Positions 26,413 to 39,624 of a DNA stretch of 64,000 nucleotides are shown in pieces (within the stretch, counting starts at the first letter, position 1; each line of letters opens with the position of its first letter). The stretch is from Blasia pusilla (taxonomy: Eukaryota; Marchantiophyta; Marchantiopsida; Blasiales), in assembly GCA_050084515.1 (NCBI GenBank), contig CM114273.1, forward strand, positions 6,138,001 to 6,202,000. Reading direction: 5' to 3'. The translations under genes were made by a program, and so were the position numbers. The notes under the pieces are model-generated. The model saw only the letters and a program-made list of their open reading frames with translations, was not told the DNA's origin and ran no database searches.

Positions 26413-26892
26413 CTTCCTACAAGTCCCTCAAGAGAGTAAAATTGGAGTTAATTCATTCACCGTAGAATTAAATACACGTAAGTAATGTTCTATTTGAAAG
26501 TGATACGCTTTACTTTCTTATTGGAAAAAAACTTGATTTTTCCTTACAAAGTACAATTTTATTATTTAGAAATATTACTACAAGCATACCATTGGAAGCT
26601 TATTTTTAAGGCTATAAAATCTAATTTATTCTAGTATTTGTTTTCAAGTTTAGTTAGCTTTTCAAAAGGGAATATAAAGGAGAAATGTTTTCTTGGATAG
26701 CACATTGATCGAGAAGCATTTTATTTGGAGAATAGATAACACTTCTAACTAGCTACTAGATTGAAGAGAGGGAAAACTTTACTCAAATACTCCATAAGTG
26801 TAGTGGCATTTTTCTTGGATAATAGATAACACATAAATTAAGCTCTAAGGTTGATTAGTCTACTTTAATTTGTTCTATTGAGTAAAAACTTT
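26413..26892. other. No recognisable feature
   Basis: AT-rich DNA; a phrase AGAATAGATAACAC recurs as TAATAGATAACAC within ~100 bp. Confidence 0.3.
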
Positions 26893-27244
26893 TCCTACTC
26901 TTGTGCCTACTCCAAAAGATATATGAGCTTGTAACTCTAATCAAATAATCTTTCCTATTTTCAATCATGGCACAATTTCAAAGGCATTATTTCTCCTAAT
27001 AACGTGTGAAATTAATTGAGAGAGGAGAACTTTATGATTTTTGGAGTGCTCACTCACTAGTATTGCAATCATCGTTAAAATTTTCAAGTTTATCTACAAA
27101 TTATATACAAAAGGATATTATCTAATTTTTCAACATGGCCTAGATGGTTTTTTTCCCTCATTTCCTTATTTGTTCTTTTAAGAGAGGATATATAATTTAT
27201 TTGCAAGAGCTCATATATCTTTTGGAGTAGGCACAAGAGTAGGA
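26893..27244. repeat. 37-bp perfect inverted repeat, ~280 bp apart
   Basis: The arm at 26,893-26,929 (beginning TCCTACTCTTGTGCC) is exactly complementary in reverse to 27,208-27,244. The right arm is flanked by a ~30-bp direct duplication (AGAGAGGATATATAATT at ~27,180 and ~27,250). Transcripts across it could form a long hairpin; no MITE-type target duplication was identified. Confidence 0.85.
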
Positions 27245-28700
27245 GCTTTAAGAGAGGATATATAATTGATTTGCAAGACCTCCTTGCTTGACATATGATA
27301 TTAGGGTAGTAAAAAATGTTTCCACTACATTTGTGCAACAAATGGTTTTTAATGGGCAACATAACTATCAACTTTATGCATCCTATATAGTCTGCAATAC
27401 TACTTTATTAAATTAAAATCTATTTTGATTTTGTGAGATTATGAAGAATCATATTATCAAAGTTTTGACAAGTATTGACTTACAATGAACTCAACTCCAA
27501 AAAAAAGCCATTCTATGTACATTTTCTTTCATAAGAAGCTTATATTCCCCTTATTCAAGGCCTAGCTACCTTTAAAAGCGTTCATCTTTCTATTGCCAAT
27601 TCTCTTCTTATTCTAGGGATATTTAACCATATATCCTAAAGTTGATTATATTTGCCCCCAAGCATGCTCTAGTTTCTCCATGAATTTAGGAAGAAATATG
27701 ACCAAGAGAGTTGCCTTCATCTTTATGGACCACATTTTTCCTTTCGTAATCTCAACCTTCCCAGGAAGAAATGATATCTACTTGGTTAAGTGTAGGCTAA
27801 TGTTTTAGGCTCTATGAAGCAATTTCTAACCCTAGTTTATTTATTTTTCTACAATGATAGACATGTGATTTTTTATTCTTCATTCACGAATTTTACTTAT
27901 TTCTATGGAAATTTTCAAAGTTGGTATAGCAACATGTCACCTATCATCATTGATTCATCAATCTCTTGATAATTTTTTTGTTAAAATGGTTGAAAAGTAA
28001 TAAAATAAAAAATGAAATTCTCATTCGCTTAAATCTTAATTGGGAGGATAGAAGAGCCTCTGATTTTCTTTTCTAATTCATATTTCTATCGAATAAACTC
28101 AGAGTCAATTTCTTTTATATCGTATGATTAAATTAGTGTTGTGAAAATTCTTAGTTTAGATGGACTAAACTTCATGAAGTAAAAAAAAAATCCCAAATTC
28201 GTCTTACTACACTTTAGTTATTAACTTTGATTTTTCCATCAAGCCTACACTGACTATTTTGTAGCAAACTCTATCTTCACATTAACAAACCTTATCAAGG
28301 TTTGGATCCAATCATTGATATAGAGCCTATTTTCACCAACATGATGACAAAGAACCCAAATTTTTTTAAATAAAATATTTTTTTGAACCTTGGATCTCAT
28401 CTTCTTCCAAATATGTTAATAGTCTTTGAAGTAGTTGTAAAGAACTCTTACTACTTCCAACTGGAATCTACTTTCCCAAACGTGTGCACTGAGCAATATC
28501 TTCATATGAATCATATAGCTCTATGGAGCAAATGTCAAATGGCCTTCTCTTAACTTACCTTTTATCCTTACCTTAAGTTTCCTTCCAAGGTATTATCATT
28601 AACTAGCACTTCTTTGTGTTTGTGATGTATATTGGATTGGAGGGATTTTCTCCAACCCTTCAGTAAGGGCACTTTTTTTTTGTCACTCTCGAGATTGAGA
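27245..28700. other. AT-rich DNA, nothing recognised
   Basis: No coding or structural feature supportable; runs of A/T and many stop codons in all frames. Confidence 0.3.
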
Positions 28701-29040
28701 CAAGATGAATTTTTCTAACTCCCTTCCCTTACCCATCCCATCCTCCCAATTCTTGTTCTCATTCTCAAGCCTCTTAGCGTTCCTATTCTTCAAAGGAACG
28801 GAATCTCGGATGGAGGAGAATTTTCCCTATCCTCCCTTACTCCTTCATTTTTTATCCTCCCTGCCCCTAAGGTTTACCTGCATACCTGTGTAGAGGATAG
28901 GGATGGAGATAGGAGGACTTAGGGGAGGATAGAGATAGAATCTCTCCTCTCTCTACTCACCTTTTCTCTCAAGAGGGATTAAGAACGTCTATCCCTTCAA
29001 TTTCCATAGAAGGGATTCTCTAGAAAGGGTCAAAGGTTGA
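28700..29040. repeat. Pyrimidine/purine-skewed dispersed repeat, copy A
   Basis: C+T-rich then G+A-rich DNA whose order of blocks (GAGGATAGGGA..., ATCTCTCCTCTCTCTACTC, AGAGGGATTAA, CCTTCAATTT, GAAGGGATT) parallels 43,480-43,640. It is a diverged copy of an unclassified repeat. Confidence 0.35.
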
Positions 29041-29370
29041 TTCCATCTTGATTCATTTTCCTTACCCAAAAATATTAAACGTGAATAAACATGATTGTTT
29101 TTAAAAATCATCATTTTTATTAAAATTTTATTGCTCTTCTAAGATTTAAAAAATAAAATTTCTATGTAAAATTGGTATCATATAAATTTAAATGATACCA
29201 AACTCCCCTAAATATTTCCACCTTCCATTAAATTTGAATAATACCTATTCCTTCTTCATTAAAATTCATTTCCCTTTTCCATAAAATATGAATTAAAAGA
29301 AATAATCATATTTTTTGCTAGTTTTTTCTAATTATCCCAAGATTTTTCTTATTTTCCATATAGGATTTTC

Positions 29371-29374
<4 letters not shown>
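29041..29374. other. AT-rich DNA, nothing recognised
   Basis: Homopolymer-rich A/T sequence without features. Confidence 0.3.

Positions 29375-29429
<55 letters not shown>
29375..29429. repeat. (TA)n microsatellite
   Basis: Uninterrupted TA dinucleotide run of about 27 units. Confidence 0.97.
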
Positions 29430-29432
<3 letters not shown>

Positions 29433-32417
29433 GAAAAAAAAAAGTCTATATGCTACTTGAAAAAATATTCAACACATATGCAAAATAATTCAAAGTTTTA
29501 TTTAGGGTTCGAGAAATATACACATAAGTTGAGCACCACATTATGAAGATTTTTATTGTACCTCGTCTATAGTTCTATCCAAATTCATTTTCCCTATCTT
29601 TATTTTGAGCTTAATCTATTTCCTAAAAATATAACTGTAATCCTATACAAGCAAACTTCATTGAGTTTTATATTCACCAAATATATTATTTGTATCTCCA
29701 TACGTAGCTTGGAATGTACTAACTAATCCAAGATATAATATCTTATTCTAGAAAGAGAAAATAGAAAGTTTTAAATCTTAAATACTTCTATGATGTTGAA
29801 TTGGATGTTGTTGAAAAACTTTTACTAGAAATAAATAAGTTGATTGTGAATTATACTTAAAATATATATATCCTTCTTGAGGAAAATCCTTAGATATTGA
29901 ATTATTACATTAATGTATCATGTACATCTTCATTTTCAAAGTCCTAGTATTTGACTAATCTAAACATTATCTTCCAAGATATCTACTTATGGAAATATCC
30001 TTCCTTCGAGATATTAATTTTGCAATCTCTTGCATTAGATGAAATATTATGTTTGGTAGTCAAAGTCCTCAATAAATAATTAAAAGTGATCATATTATAA
30101 TATATGATAATAATGTAATATAAAAATATGATCATATTTCCTCAAGGAGCTGCCTAATTGACCAAAGGGTTAGGTTATAGTATTTGACTAAAAGACTTGA
30201 GTTTGAAATTCAAATTTTTTTCTTGTTCAATACTGGAATTTTATTACTTTTTTTAGTCAATAACATATGCATGGTTATTGTTTCATTAAACCTTTAATGT
30301 CTTTTCAAAACAAGCCATGAATTAGTATAATTTTGGATCCAATCAAAATCCAACATATTCAATTTTTTTCTTAACATTGAGAGCTTTTTTTTTGGAATGT
30401 ATCTTAAATCTTGGTAAGATTTTAGTTATAGAGTCTAAGTTTTTAAATAAGGATCTAGGAACCATCTATTCTATTCAGAAATAGTACCTATTCATGACCA
30501 TGAGCTCACTTGATGTCATGTATAAGTGGCTTCAAAAATAAATCTTTACAAATAAAATAAGATGTACTTCTATATAAAAAAATTTATATAACTAGAGGAA
30601 ATGTAAGTTATTACAAGAGGATTTAAGAATAAGAGGACATGGTTTTTCCTTTCTCTAAGTAAAAGGTTGTGGGGGATTTTGATTAGGGGACAATTGGAAT
30701 TTTTATTTATTTTCTTTTTCCATGAGGGTAGTGTGGAAGGGTGATTTCGTGGATATTTCATCATTAAATTTAAAGGATGTTTAGACATTAGAGATTAAAA
30801 AGAGGACTAAGGATTGGGGTATACTTTTTCTATCATTAGGGGTGAAGTTTAATGTATACTTTCTTTATCATTTTAATTTTCAAAATATATATTTAATTAA
30901 ATATTAGAATTTATCATACCAACTCTTACATCTAGACATACTAAGAGATTTTTTAAATATGTTAAGAGAACATAAGTATTAATGGATCTCTTGATTTATT
31001 AAAAATTTTCCTTACTTTTTATGGAACCAAAATTATTATTTTAATGAATTTATTATTTATTATATTTATCATATTATCCTAAATTAATAAGTTAATATTA
31101 ATATTTTGTGTTTGGATCTTGTAGATTCCATAGAGATAGGAAAAAAAGAAATAAATCTTTGCGTCTCCATGTTTCTTTTGAAGAATCATTTGTGGATCTT
31201 TTGATTAAAACAGACCCAATAAATAATCATAATATTTATATAGATTAAGGTTTAATATTTCTGTTCAATAATAAGAATAATCCCTCCAACATTAAAATGT
31301 GCAAAGATACGAAATTAAAATTTTAAGAATTTCTAAATTTCTAAATTTCTAAAATTTCAAAGGGGATCTATAAATATAATGTATTTGTAATTTTTGAACT
31401 AGGTAGTTTCATCATTCAACATCTACTTTGTTCCCCAAAAGGATCGCGATAGACTATGATGATTGATTGTACTTGATAAGGAGGTCCTCCTTTTTAGTTT
31501 TTAAGATCGATGCCTTCCATCTCTCATCCATTCATCGTTCTTTCTTTCCTCACGAAGGAAAACTCACATGTAACCCTCTCTCTATCGAAGAATCATCACT
31601 CTTTCTTACTTTAGCAAACTACATAGTCTACAAGGAAACAAAAATCCACCTAGAATCTCAAGACTTTGGAAAATGATCCATATTTGTAGCATGCACTTTA
31701 TTAGACAAAGTGAAATTACTCAACAATAAATTCTTTTGATCTCATAAGAATTTGACTCTCATATCTCCAAAATATGCGTAACCAAATGTAGAGTTGAAAA
31801 TTAAAGGATATTTGTTGCTTTATGAAAAGCTTGGGTGTGAGATCCGAAATATGTATACACACAACTCCTCTAAATTGTATTTGGAGTCATTACGTATGAT
31901 GTTCTCCTCTATAAGAATCAAGTACATGAGCTCCCTCTTGCTTTCTGTAGTCTATTATCTTTTTTTAGTGCATTGTACTTAGAGAGGTTAGGGATTCCAA
32001 GTGGTGCCTTGGATGGTCATCAAAAGATGGTCATCCTATGGTCATGAAAAGATCCACTTCCTTGATCCCTACATGTCTTGGATCACTATGATTCCTAATT
32101 TCCTTGTATCCCAAGAGTCATGTAATGCCGTGTTTAGAAACTAATCTTCTCTAGTAACTACTTGTCATTCCCAAAGTACTTCGCAAAAATTCTTTGTAAT
32201 AGATAATTGTAAAAGAGTGTAAAGTACTTTGTCTTTGTATCTTGTCTTTGCGAAGAATCTTCATAATCCTCGTGAAAGTTCTTCACTCTTTGTTCTTACA
32301 CAATCTTCGCAAAGACTATATAAAATCCTTTTTCCCTCATTCTTCTTCTTTGGCAAATCCTCATCCTTGTCCTTTCCATGGGAATCAACCTTATGTCAAA
32401 GTACCTCCTCATGTTTT
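29430..32417. other. AT-rich intergenic DNA, nothing recognised
   Basis: About 3 kb of AT-rich DNA. Short open frames (for example 31,467-31,676 plus) are unrecognised and unsupported by splice or domain evidence. Confidence 0.3.
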
Positions 32418-32747
32418 TGTGGATTCTCAACATCCACTTCTGTGAGCACCATCAATCTGATCGGCCCCCTTGTATAAGGAGAAGCCTAGATTGATGGTTC
32501 CAACTTAGACATCGAAGGAGTCATAGTAATATGACGTAGATGATTTCAGGAGTAGCGTTACAAAGAAAAAGAGGTAAAAAACTCTAGTTTCCCAAGTAGT
32601 GAAATAGTCGGGAGCCGTAGCGGTAGCGCATTCTTGTATGTCGAGTTATCTCCATGTTCAGGTTCCATCGACGCTCTTTTATGAGCGCACAGACGGATTA
32701 GGCCACTTTGTATCTCTAAGTTTTATAAATATTTCAGTGATTTCATC
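32418..32747 (+). repeat. LTR-like repeat, copy 2
   Basis: Starts TGTGGATTCTCAACATCCAC, then GAGCACCATCAATCTGATC, AGAAGCCTAGATTGATGG and ACTCTAGTTTCCCAAGTAG. It ends near ATTTCAGTGATTTCATCA. Colinear with copies at 10.9 and 49.6 kb but not carrying coding DNA, so a solo-LTR interpretation fits best. Confidence 0.5.
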
Positions 32748-34841
32748 ACTTTCTGTTTTCTCTTTTTTTTTTTTTTTTTTTTGAAAGACACGTTAACAAG
32801 AGACTTCTTAAGGCCTTTGCCACTTTAAAAAGTAATTTCTCTTTACAAAGAACTTTCTCTACCCATTTTTCCTAACTAAACATGTAATTTCTCAACATCC
32901 TTGGCTCCACAAAAAAAATTCCAAGACTAAGCATCGATATAATTAGAATGATCCTTGGTTGAAAAATTCTGGAAATAAATTCAATGAAATAAGAAAATAG
33001 AAAAATATGATAATCATTATGTGAAAAATACTATATTTTTACCCCATTTCCTATATGAAGGCTTCTTGACAAGATAATTTGTGATCTTGCTTATGCTCAA
33101 GCTACTCGATAATCTCTCAATTAATTTAAATGTTAGATAACATATAGTTGTGAATAATAGTGATCAAACACTAAAAAAAAATAGAAGAAATTTTAGAGCA
33201 CTTCTTATATCACGTATAGTGAGATGTTTTTTCTATTGGTAATTATTGTATAGAAGGAGAATTGCTAATATAAGAAGGCAAGGACTTATGAGGCTTTAAT
33301 CATATTTGATCGACAATGTTGAGTGAGGATTGGATACTATATTCTTACCAATTGGAATTTAATTAGAGAAAGTTTGATTTTGGGATTTTAGGAATTTGAA
33401 ACATAGAAAGATGATCGATAGTTACCTTAAGAATTGAAATCTTATATTTTGAATATGATATTTTTGGATTTCTTAACTAAATTGACAGAGGAGTCACGTT
33501 TCTCTTTTCCTTCAATTGAATTCAAGTGAATTTCTTTCTCTTAAACTAAATCAACTTTATTAAACTAAGGGACTAATTTAAGGAAAAAAAACATCTCTTA
33601 GTTAATAGGTTTTCATTTTAAGAAATTTGAAATGCTTTCTTATAACTCATGTCACGTGTCACTTACATATTATTATACATACAGATCTACTTATGAGAAA
33701 AAAATTCTTGATGAAATATTTTTTCAAAGAAAATGAGAACTTTTCATCCTTTAATCATATTAAATAATTTAAAATGGAATGGCAGATCTTTATGCTTCAT
33801 CATGGCTCCTTTGAATATAAATTTGATTACAGAGCGTGCTTATGAAGTCTTGGATAGTTATTTTATTCTCACACGGTAATTAATAGATTCTCCCTAGATG
33901 TCTCAATTCAATAGGAAGTTATAGGAGAACCAATCTATATTTTTATCTTACAAGCTAATTACCAAATATTTCCTAGGCTAAGACTTCTAAACTTATGAAT
34001 TAGATATATAACAGGCACTTCTCAGTTGATGCTTAGAAACAAAGTATATATGATATCATGAGAAGAATAAATGTAAAAACCAAAATTTATTGTATTCATT
34101 GCTAATTATAAATGTGGTAAACATAAAAAACTAGAGGATTATTTGCTCTTTTATATATATCTACTACATTAAATCTATATCTAAGCATCATAATTTTTAT
34201 AAGATAAGCCTTTTACTCTTAAATTTCATTACTTTAAAAAGTGAGAAAGAGTTGAATTCCAATTTTGAAATAATCCATATCATAATCCAAATTTAAAATA
34301 TATTCAAGTTTCTACATGTTTAATTAAGATATTCATTCGATGACACATATAACTCAAATTGAATCTTATAAATAAGAGAAATCTATGATATTTGGGATAT
34401 TTGACCTCATTACCATAGAAAATTTATCCTATGTGATGTTTATCACATAACAAAAAAGTAATCCTTATGATGTTTTTCCACTCTTTGAATGATTATGAGC
34501 TTCTTCTAGATAAGATTTCTTTGCTACAAGAAGATGAATTATGTATAGATTAAACATAAGCATATATCATAAGAAACCCTATGCATGGTCCAACCCCCAT
34601 ATATTTCTTAAACAAGGTAGTGAGAGATGGATCATAGACTTATGATTACTTAAAGAGTATAAGATATGTATAGTTGATTTTCATATCATTTAACCTCGTT
34701 TTCCAATTATATGTTATGATATGAGGATTTCCTTCATAGTTTGATCCCAAGTTACAATAAGCAAAATTAAATTCATAGAGGGCAAGAATTATTAAACTTA
34801 GATCAATATCATCTAAATCGTTAATCCGCTCAAGCAACTTG
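32748..34841. other. AT-rich upstream DNA of the flagellar genes
   Basis: Begins with a poly(T) tract (32,762-32,782). Otherwise featureless AT-rich DNA in which the promoter of the SPATA17-like gene presumably lies. Confidence 0.3.
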
Positions 34842-36943
34842 ATGCATATTGGTGGCAGCGAGGCCGAGTTACATAGAGAGCAAGAAGAAAAGGCAGCAAT
34901 AAGAATACAGGTGAGTTGAAAGCCTAGGATTTCATATCTTATCATTTTATTCCTATATCTTCTCATATTGCCAAATAATAAGTACCTCTACATAATTAGA
35001 TTCACGGTTTTACATAGTATGTTGAATTCTCAATGAATGATAGCAATCTTGTAAAAAAACTAAGAAGAAGAAAATGAATATTTAAATGATATACATTCTC
35101 AAAGACTCTTATGCCTATTTAATCACCATTTCCCTATATTCTAAAACATATTTATGTTCAAATCATCTACCATAACTTGGAGGCTTGTGTGGCTTATCTT
35201 AATCAAACTATGCTCATTCAACTATTCAATTTCATTAAAACATAAGCCAACAATTTTTTATGAGACAAAAATTATTCAAGATTTCTATATGCAATTTAAC
35301 CATAAAATCATTTATGGTATTCATGCACAACTTAGTAAGCTTCTAACCAGATATTTAAAAAATCCTCTTTTGAATATGTACATCTATAGAATACGAACAC
35401 ATATAATACAAAGTAGATATATATTAATATTTTGATAATTTTATTTATCAATATATACCTTGGCTTATTTCATTCATATTCTTTTATAATAAATTTTCAA
35501 GTTAGACATCATTCATATTGATACTCTAGTCTACCTACCATCAGATACTCTATAATTTACTAATTTCATTCAAATTTATGTTTGATTTCCTCTATTACAA
35601 GATCTGTGTATATTAGATATTGAGCTTCTTATTGGGAAGTTATACATTATCACACTCTTTTATTCATGGTAATTAATTTGGTAATATTTTTAGTGTATTC
35701 TAGATTTTATTGAACTGTTCTGCATTTTGGATTTCCTATAATGTCTTAAGATTATCTCCTTTGATTGGGGTCATCCATTCATTACGATTTTCAAACTTCT
35801 ATCCAGAGTTTACATTTTATACTTCTAAGTACCAATTTTATTGCTTTAATATCTATTTTTTCTTTAAGCCTATTTTCTAAAACCAGAGTGAAAATTAAAA
35901 ATATCTTCATAAGAAGATACGAAAAACTAGGGGAGAAATTTTAAATTTCGCATTTGGTTTGTTTTTAGTTTATCAAGATTAAAGTCATTCTAAAATTTGA
36001 AAGGAGTGGTAAAGAAAATGAACTCGAATAGAGAAAATAAAATCAAGAGGCGTGTTATTTGGTGGGCATTAGGGCTTGTTATGGAATCGCTTATTGAGAT
36101 CTTGAAGATCATCAATTTCTAAAGGTATCCAGTTTGAAGACTACTATATAAGGTAGACACCTAATGGATTGCCCAACCTAATATCAAAAGAAGATAAGGC
36201 ATCAAAGTAGGGAACTAGGGATTAAAAGATAACTTCTCATATTATAGAAATATCCTATATCATAATTTAGTAGTTTATACTTTTTGTGAAAGCTTGTAGC
36301 AAATCCTTCCAAACACACTAGAATGGAATATTCAAAATAGATACTAAATATATATTTCTTTCTGATTTTTTTCTTTTGAGTCAAATCTCATAATATCAGG
36401 TTTCAAAATCCCATACGTGAGTATTTTTCATTTTTAGGATTTTTTTATTAACTTACTCCCACTATAAACTTTAGGATTGAATCATTGGATGTACTAGGCT
36501 GCTTGGCGAAGAAAGGCAACCTTAAACTTGTTGAAGAAATGGACGTACCATACCATAGTGATACAACGATGCTATCGCGGGCATTTAGGCCAAGAGTTTA
36601 CAAAAGATTTACGTCGAAAAGAAGACAAATTATTGCGATTGGCATACTTTGGAAAACAAGCAAAAGTAATCCAAAGGCACTTTCGAGGCTATTGGTCAAG
36701 AAAGTATAAGTATGATTACTATAAGAGAACAAGATGGATCAAAGATGTAGTGTGTGCAGGGAAGAAATTGATGCAAAAAATTTATGAAGACTATAACCAA
36801 CAGTGGGTAAGAGAGCAAGAAGAAGCGGCACAAGAATGTCAATAGCGTGATTGATGACTTCATCCAATCAAGTCATTATCGGGTAAGACCATATTTTCAA
36901 AAATCATTTGCATCTTTTCTAAGACTTAGATTCTAATATATAG

Positions 36944-37019
<76 letters not shown>

Positions 37020-38032
37020 TAATGATCCATTTAGTAACCTAATAGAAAAATCTATTGATAAATCCTTAGAAAAATTTCTATTATAGCTTTCAAATAAACT
37101 ATAATAGTCAATTAGATAGCAAAATGGATAACTTAAAATTTTAATGGGAGGGAATTGAGCCCATTGCTACCATAAATTTATCGATAAACCCCTTGAATCA
37201 TCATTGAAATCCTTAAGTGGATAAGGATTAGATTTTATGAGCATTATCAAGAATCTAAAAGTTGCACTACTCTCCTTGCAACTAGGTTGGTACGGACGTG
37301 TGTAAGGGCACGTTCCACTCCCCTCTAATTGCCATTTTTGGACGAGGTCGTAGCTATTTGGAAGAACATGTGAGGGATGCTCGACGAAAACAAGTGACTG
37401 GAATGCAACTTTGGAAGTTAAAAGGATATGATGAGTACGGGATCCCTATCAAGGTTGCAAATAACAAATTTTTTATAAAACAAAGCAAAATACCACACTC
37501 CAAGTTGAGCATGGACACTCGACGTCGAGTTGAAGAAGCAGCTCTAATTAGCACCATCCTTGGCACCTATATCACTCATGTGGATGCAGGCCCGTATATT
37601 ACAAAGCGAGACTTGATCTTACGTGCACAAAAAGAGAAAAATTTACACAATCCACATGCCAAAGACTTCTCTGTACATGGTCTCCATGATCATACTGACT
37701 ACAACCATCTTGAATATCCAACAATTCGCCAACAATCTGAGTGGGGTGCAAGAGAAAGACTAAGAAAAGAGGAGCAATTACGTTTGGAAGCTCAGTTTCC
37801 TCAAATGGTTGAGGAACCTTTCACATTGCGTTTGCCCTCTGGGAAACTCTTTGATATACACAACAACTTATTTGCTAAGGTGTTTCCTAAGCGACACCAT
37901 CATACTCATTTCCCACAAGGGATTAAAGATAGAGACCATCGACTCAACTCAGAGATTGATCGTAAACCTTGTCATTTGCAATCCATGTCTATTGCTCGTC
38001 GGGGTAGTCTTCGTGCTAGCCATGTTACTTGA
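34842..38032 (+). CDS. SPATA17: SPATA17-like IQ-motif axonemal protein, one-base frameshift in exon 2
   Basis: Three exons: 34842-34910, 36498-36882, 37286-38032, all with GT-AG ends. Exon 1 ends in the middle of an IQ motif (KAAIRIQ|), and exon 2 completes it (AAWRRK...). Exon 2 holds two more IQ-type motifs, VIQRCYRGHLG and VIQRHFRGYWSRK, followed by a charged helix. Exon 3 starts VGTDVCKGTFHSPL, the counterpart of the conserved HxL-x-ST...PG-x-x-NSP stretch, and runs 248 aa to its stop. The spacing between the IQ helix and this stretch equals that of animal SPATA17. The frame breaks near 36,840: an in-frame TAG follows EEAAQECQ, while a shift of one base restores NSVIDDFIQSSHYR up to the donor. 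Without the shift ~400 aa would be made. IQ motifs bind calmodulin; the family is axonemal. The start is the only ATG in frame in exon 1. Confidence 0.75.
36945..37015. repeat. (AT)n microsatellite in intron 2 of the SPATA17-like gene
   Basis: About 35 AT units. Length variation here would not alter coding sequence. Confidence 0.97.
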
Positions 38033-39624
38033 TACATTTAAAATTAGTCCACTCAAAGGATTATTCTATGGAAACCCCTATTATATTTTATATTAAATTA
38101 AATAAGAGAGCGATTGAAAAAAAAACTTCATATGGTCTTAAGGAAAAATTTTATAAGGGACCAAGGCCTCTGCAAATTTATGTTAATTTTTTGAAATTTA
38201 AAAAAGAGATTATCAAAGTTGACTATGGTTTCAAGCCTCCAATGTATGATATTTAATTTTTCTATATTGTTAATTGAAATTGAAGGATATGTTTCAATTT
38301 TTTACACAACATGGTAGATCCATTTTTTAATGCATGTAAGTCATGCGTAATTCAACTTGATTTAATAAAAATTGGTGTAGAAAGATAAGAGCTCATCATC
38401 ACCCTAGAATTGATCAGCTAATATATCATGATCCTAGGGATCATAATTCCAATCTCAACTTTCTTATATCCTTATTCTTTAAATCCATGTATAGTGTACT
38501 GTTGTAGATGATGTATTAGGCCACTCAACTTTACTAAGATCAAGATCAAGAAGTATTACATTAGATCTTATTTTGCCCTATTCTTTGTTGTTATATTGGT
38601 TTGATTTTTTTTCAAATTTTGGAGTTTTTTTGCATTAGATTTTATAAACCTAAATATGATAAAGATATCATAAAAATTGATGTTGAAGGTTTCAAAATTC
38701 AAAGAGATGATATAATGTATAAAAGAACTTATCGTAAAAAAATAGCCATAAACCAATAACCTATTTTTCATCTATGAACCTATCTTACATAATGAGCTCA
38801 TGATTATTTGTCATAGGTCTTGTACCAATCTCCATTTCATAACATTACTAATGTTGTTCATTAAGGAATGTAGTGGATTTTCTTGTGGACCAAATTATTT
38901 TCTTTATTATTAGAAATTTTTTTTCTCTAATATGCTTTATGTTATTCTCGATGTCTCCTAATAGAGAAAATTAAAGTAGAGAAAGAAAAGCTCTATGGGA
39001 TAGGAACATAATAAAGAGGTTGGGTATTAAAGCATAGACAGAGGAATAAATTTGAGTTAGAATTAGTTTCTTAGATTTTTAATAATAATTTTATCATTTT
39101 CAATGAAATATTATAACTTAAAATTTATGAAATTTGAGTAGAAAATAGAAGACGGAGGTTATTCCCATGAGTTATGGTGAATATTTCCTTTTGTAAGTGT
39201 GGAAATACAAAAGTGATATAAAATAAAGTTCAGTTGGAATGAATATTTAAGTTGTCTTAAGGAAATTTAATCTTTGAGGAATATCTTTTAATTTTTAGTA
39301 AATGTATTAAACGAGGCTAGGAATCTCAATTATTGCAAGTATTTGTATCCTCATGTTAATAATCATAGAACTGAAATTGAATAATTTCTAAGTGTAGAAG
39401 ATTCACAAAATTTTGGTTAAATTATTATTTTGAAAAGAATTAAAATTTAAGATAATTGATAGATATTCTTGATAATGGTGGGAATGTGATGATTTTTTTA
39501 TATCTTTATGGAGAACGATAGGGCTAGATCTAGTGGAGATCTATAAAGTAGTCTCAAGAAACTAATTTTGGTTGTGATTTCTAGGGTAGTTAGACAACAA
39601 ATTTCATCATAAGTGAATTTTAAG
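38033..39624. other. AT-rich DNA between the two flagellar-type genes
   Basis: Intergenic or intronic. A 75-aa open frame at 38,029-38,256 is not recognisable. If the CFAP91-like gene has further 5' exons they should be here, but none can be identified by eye. Confidence 0.35.
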
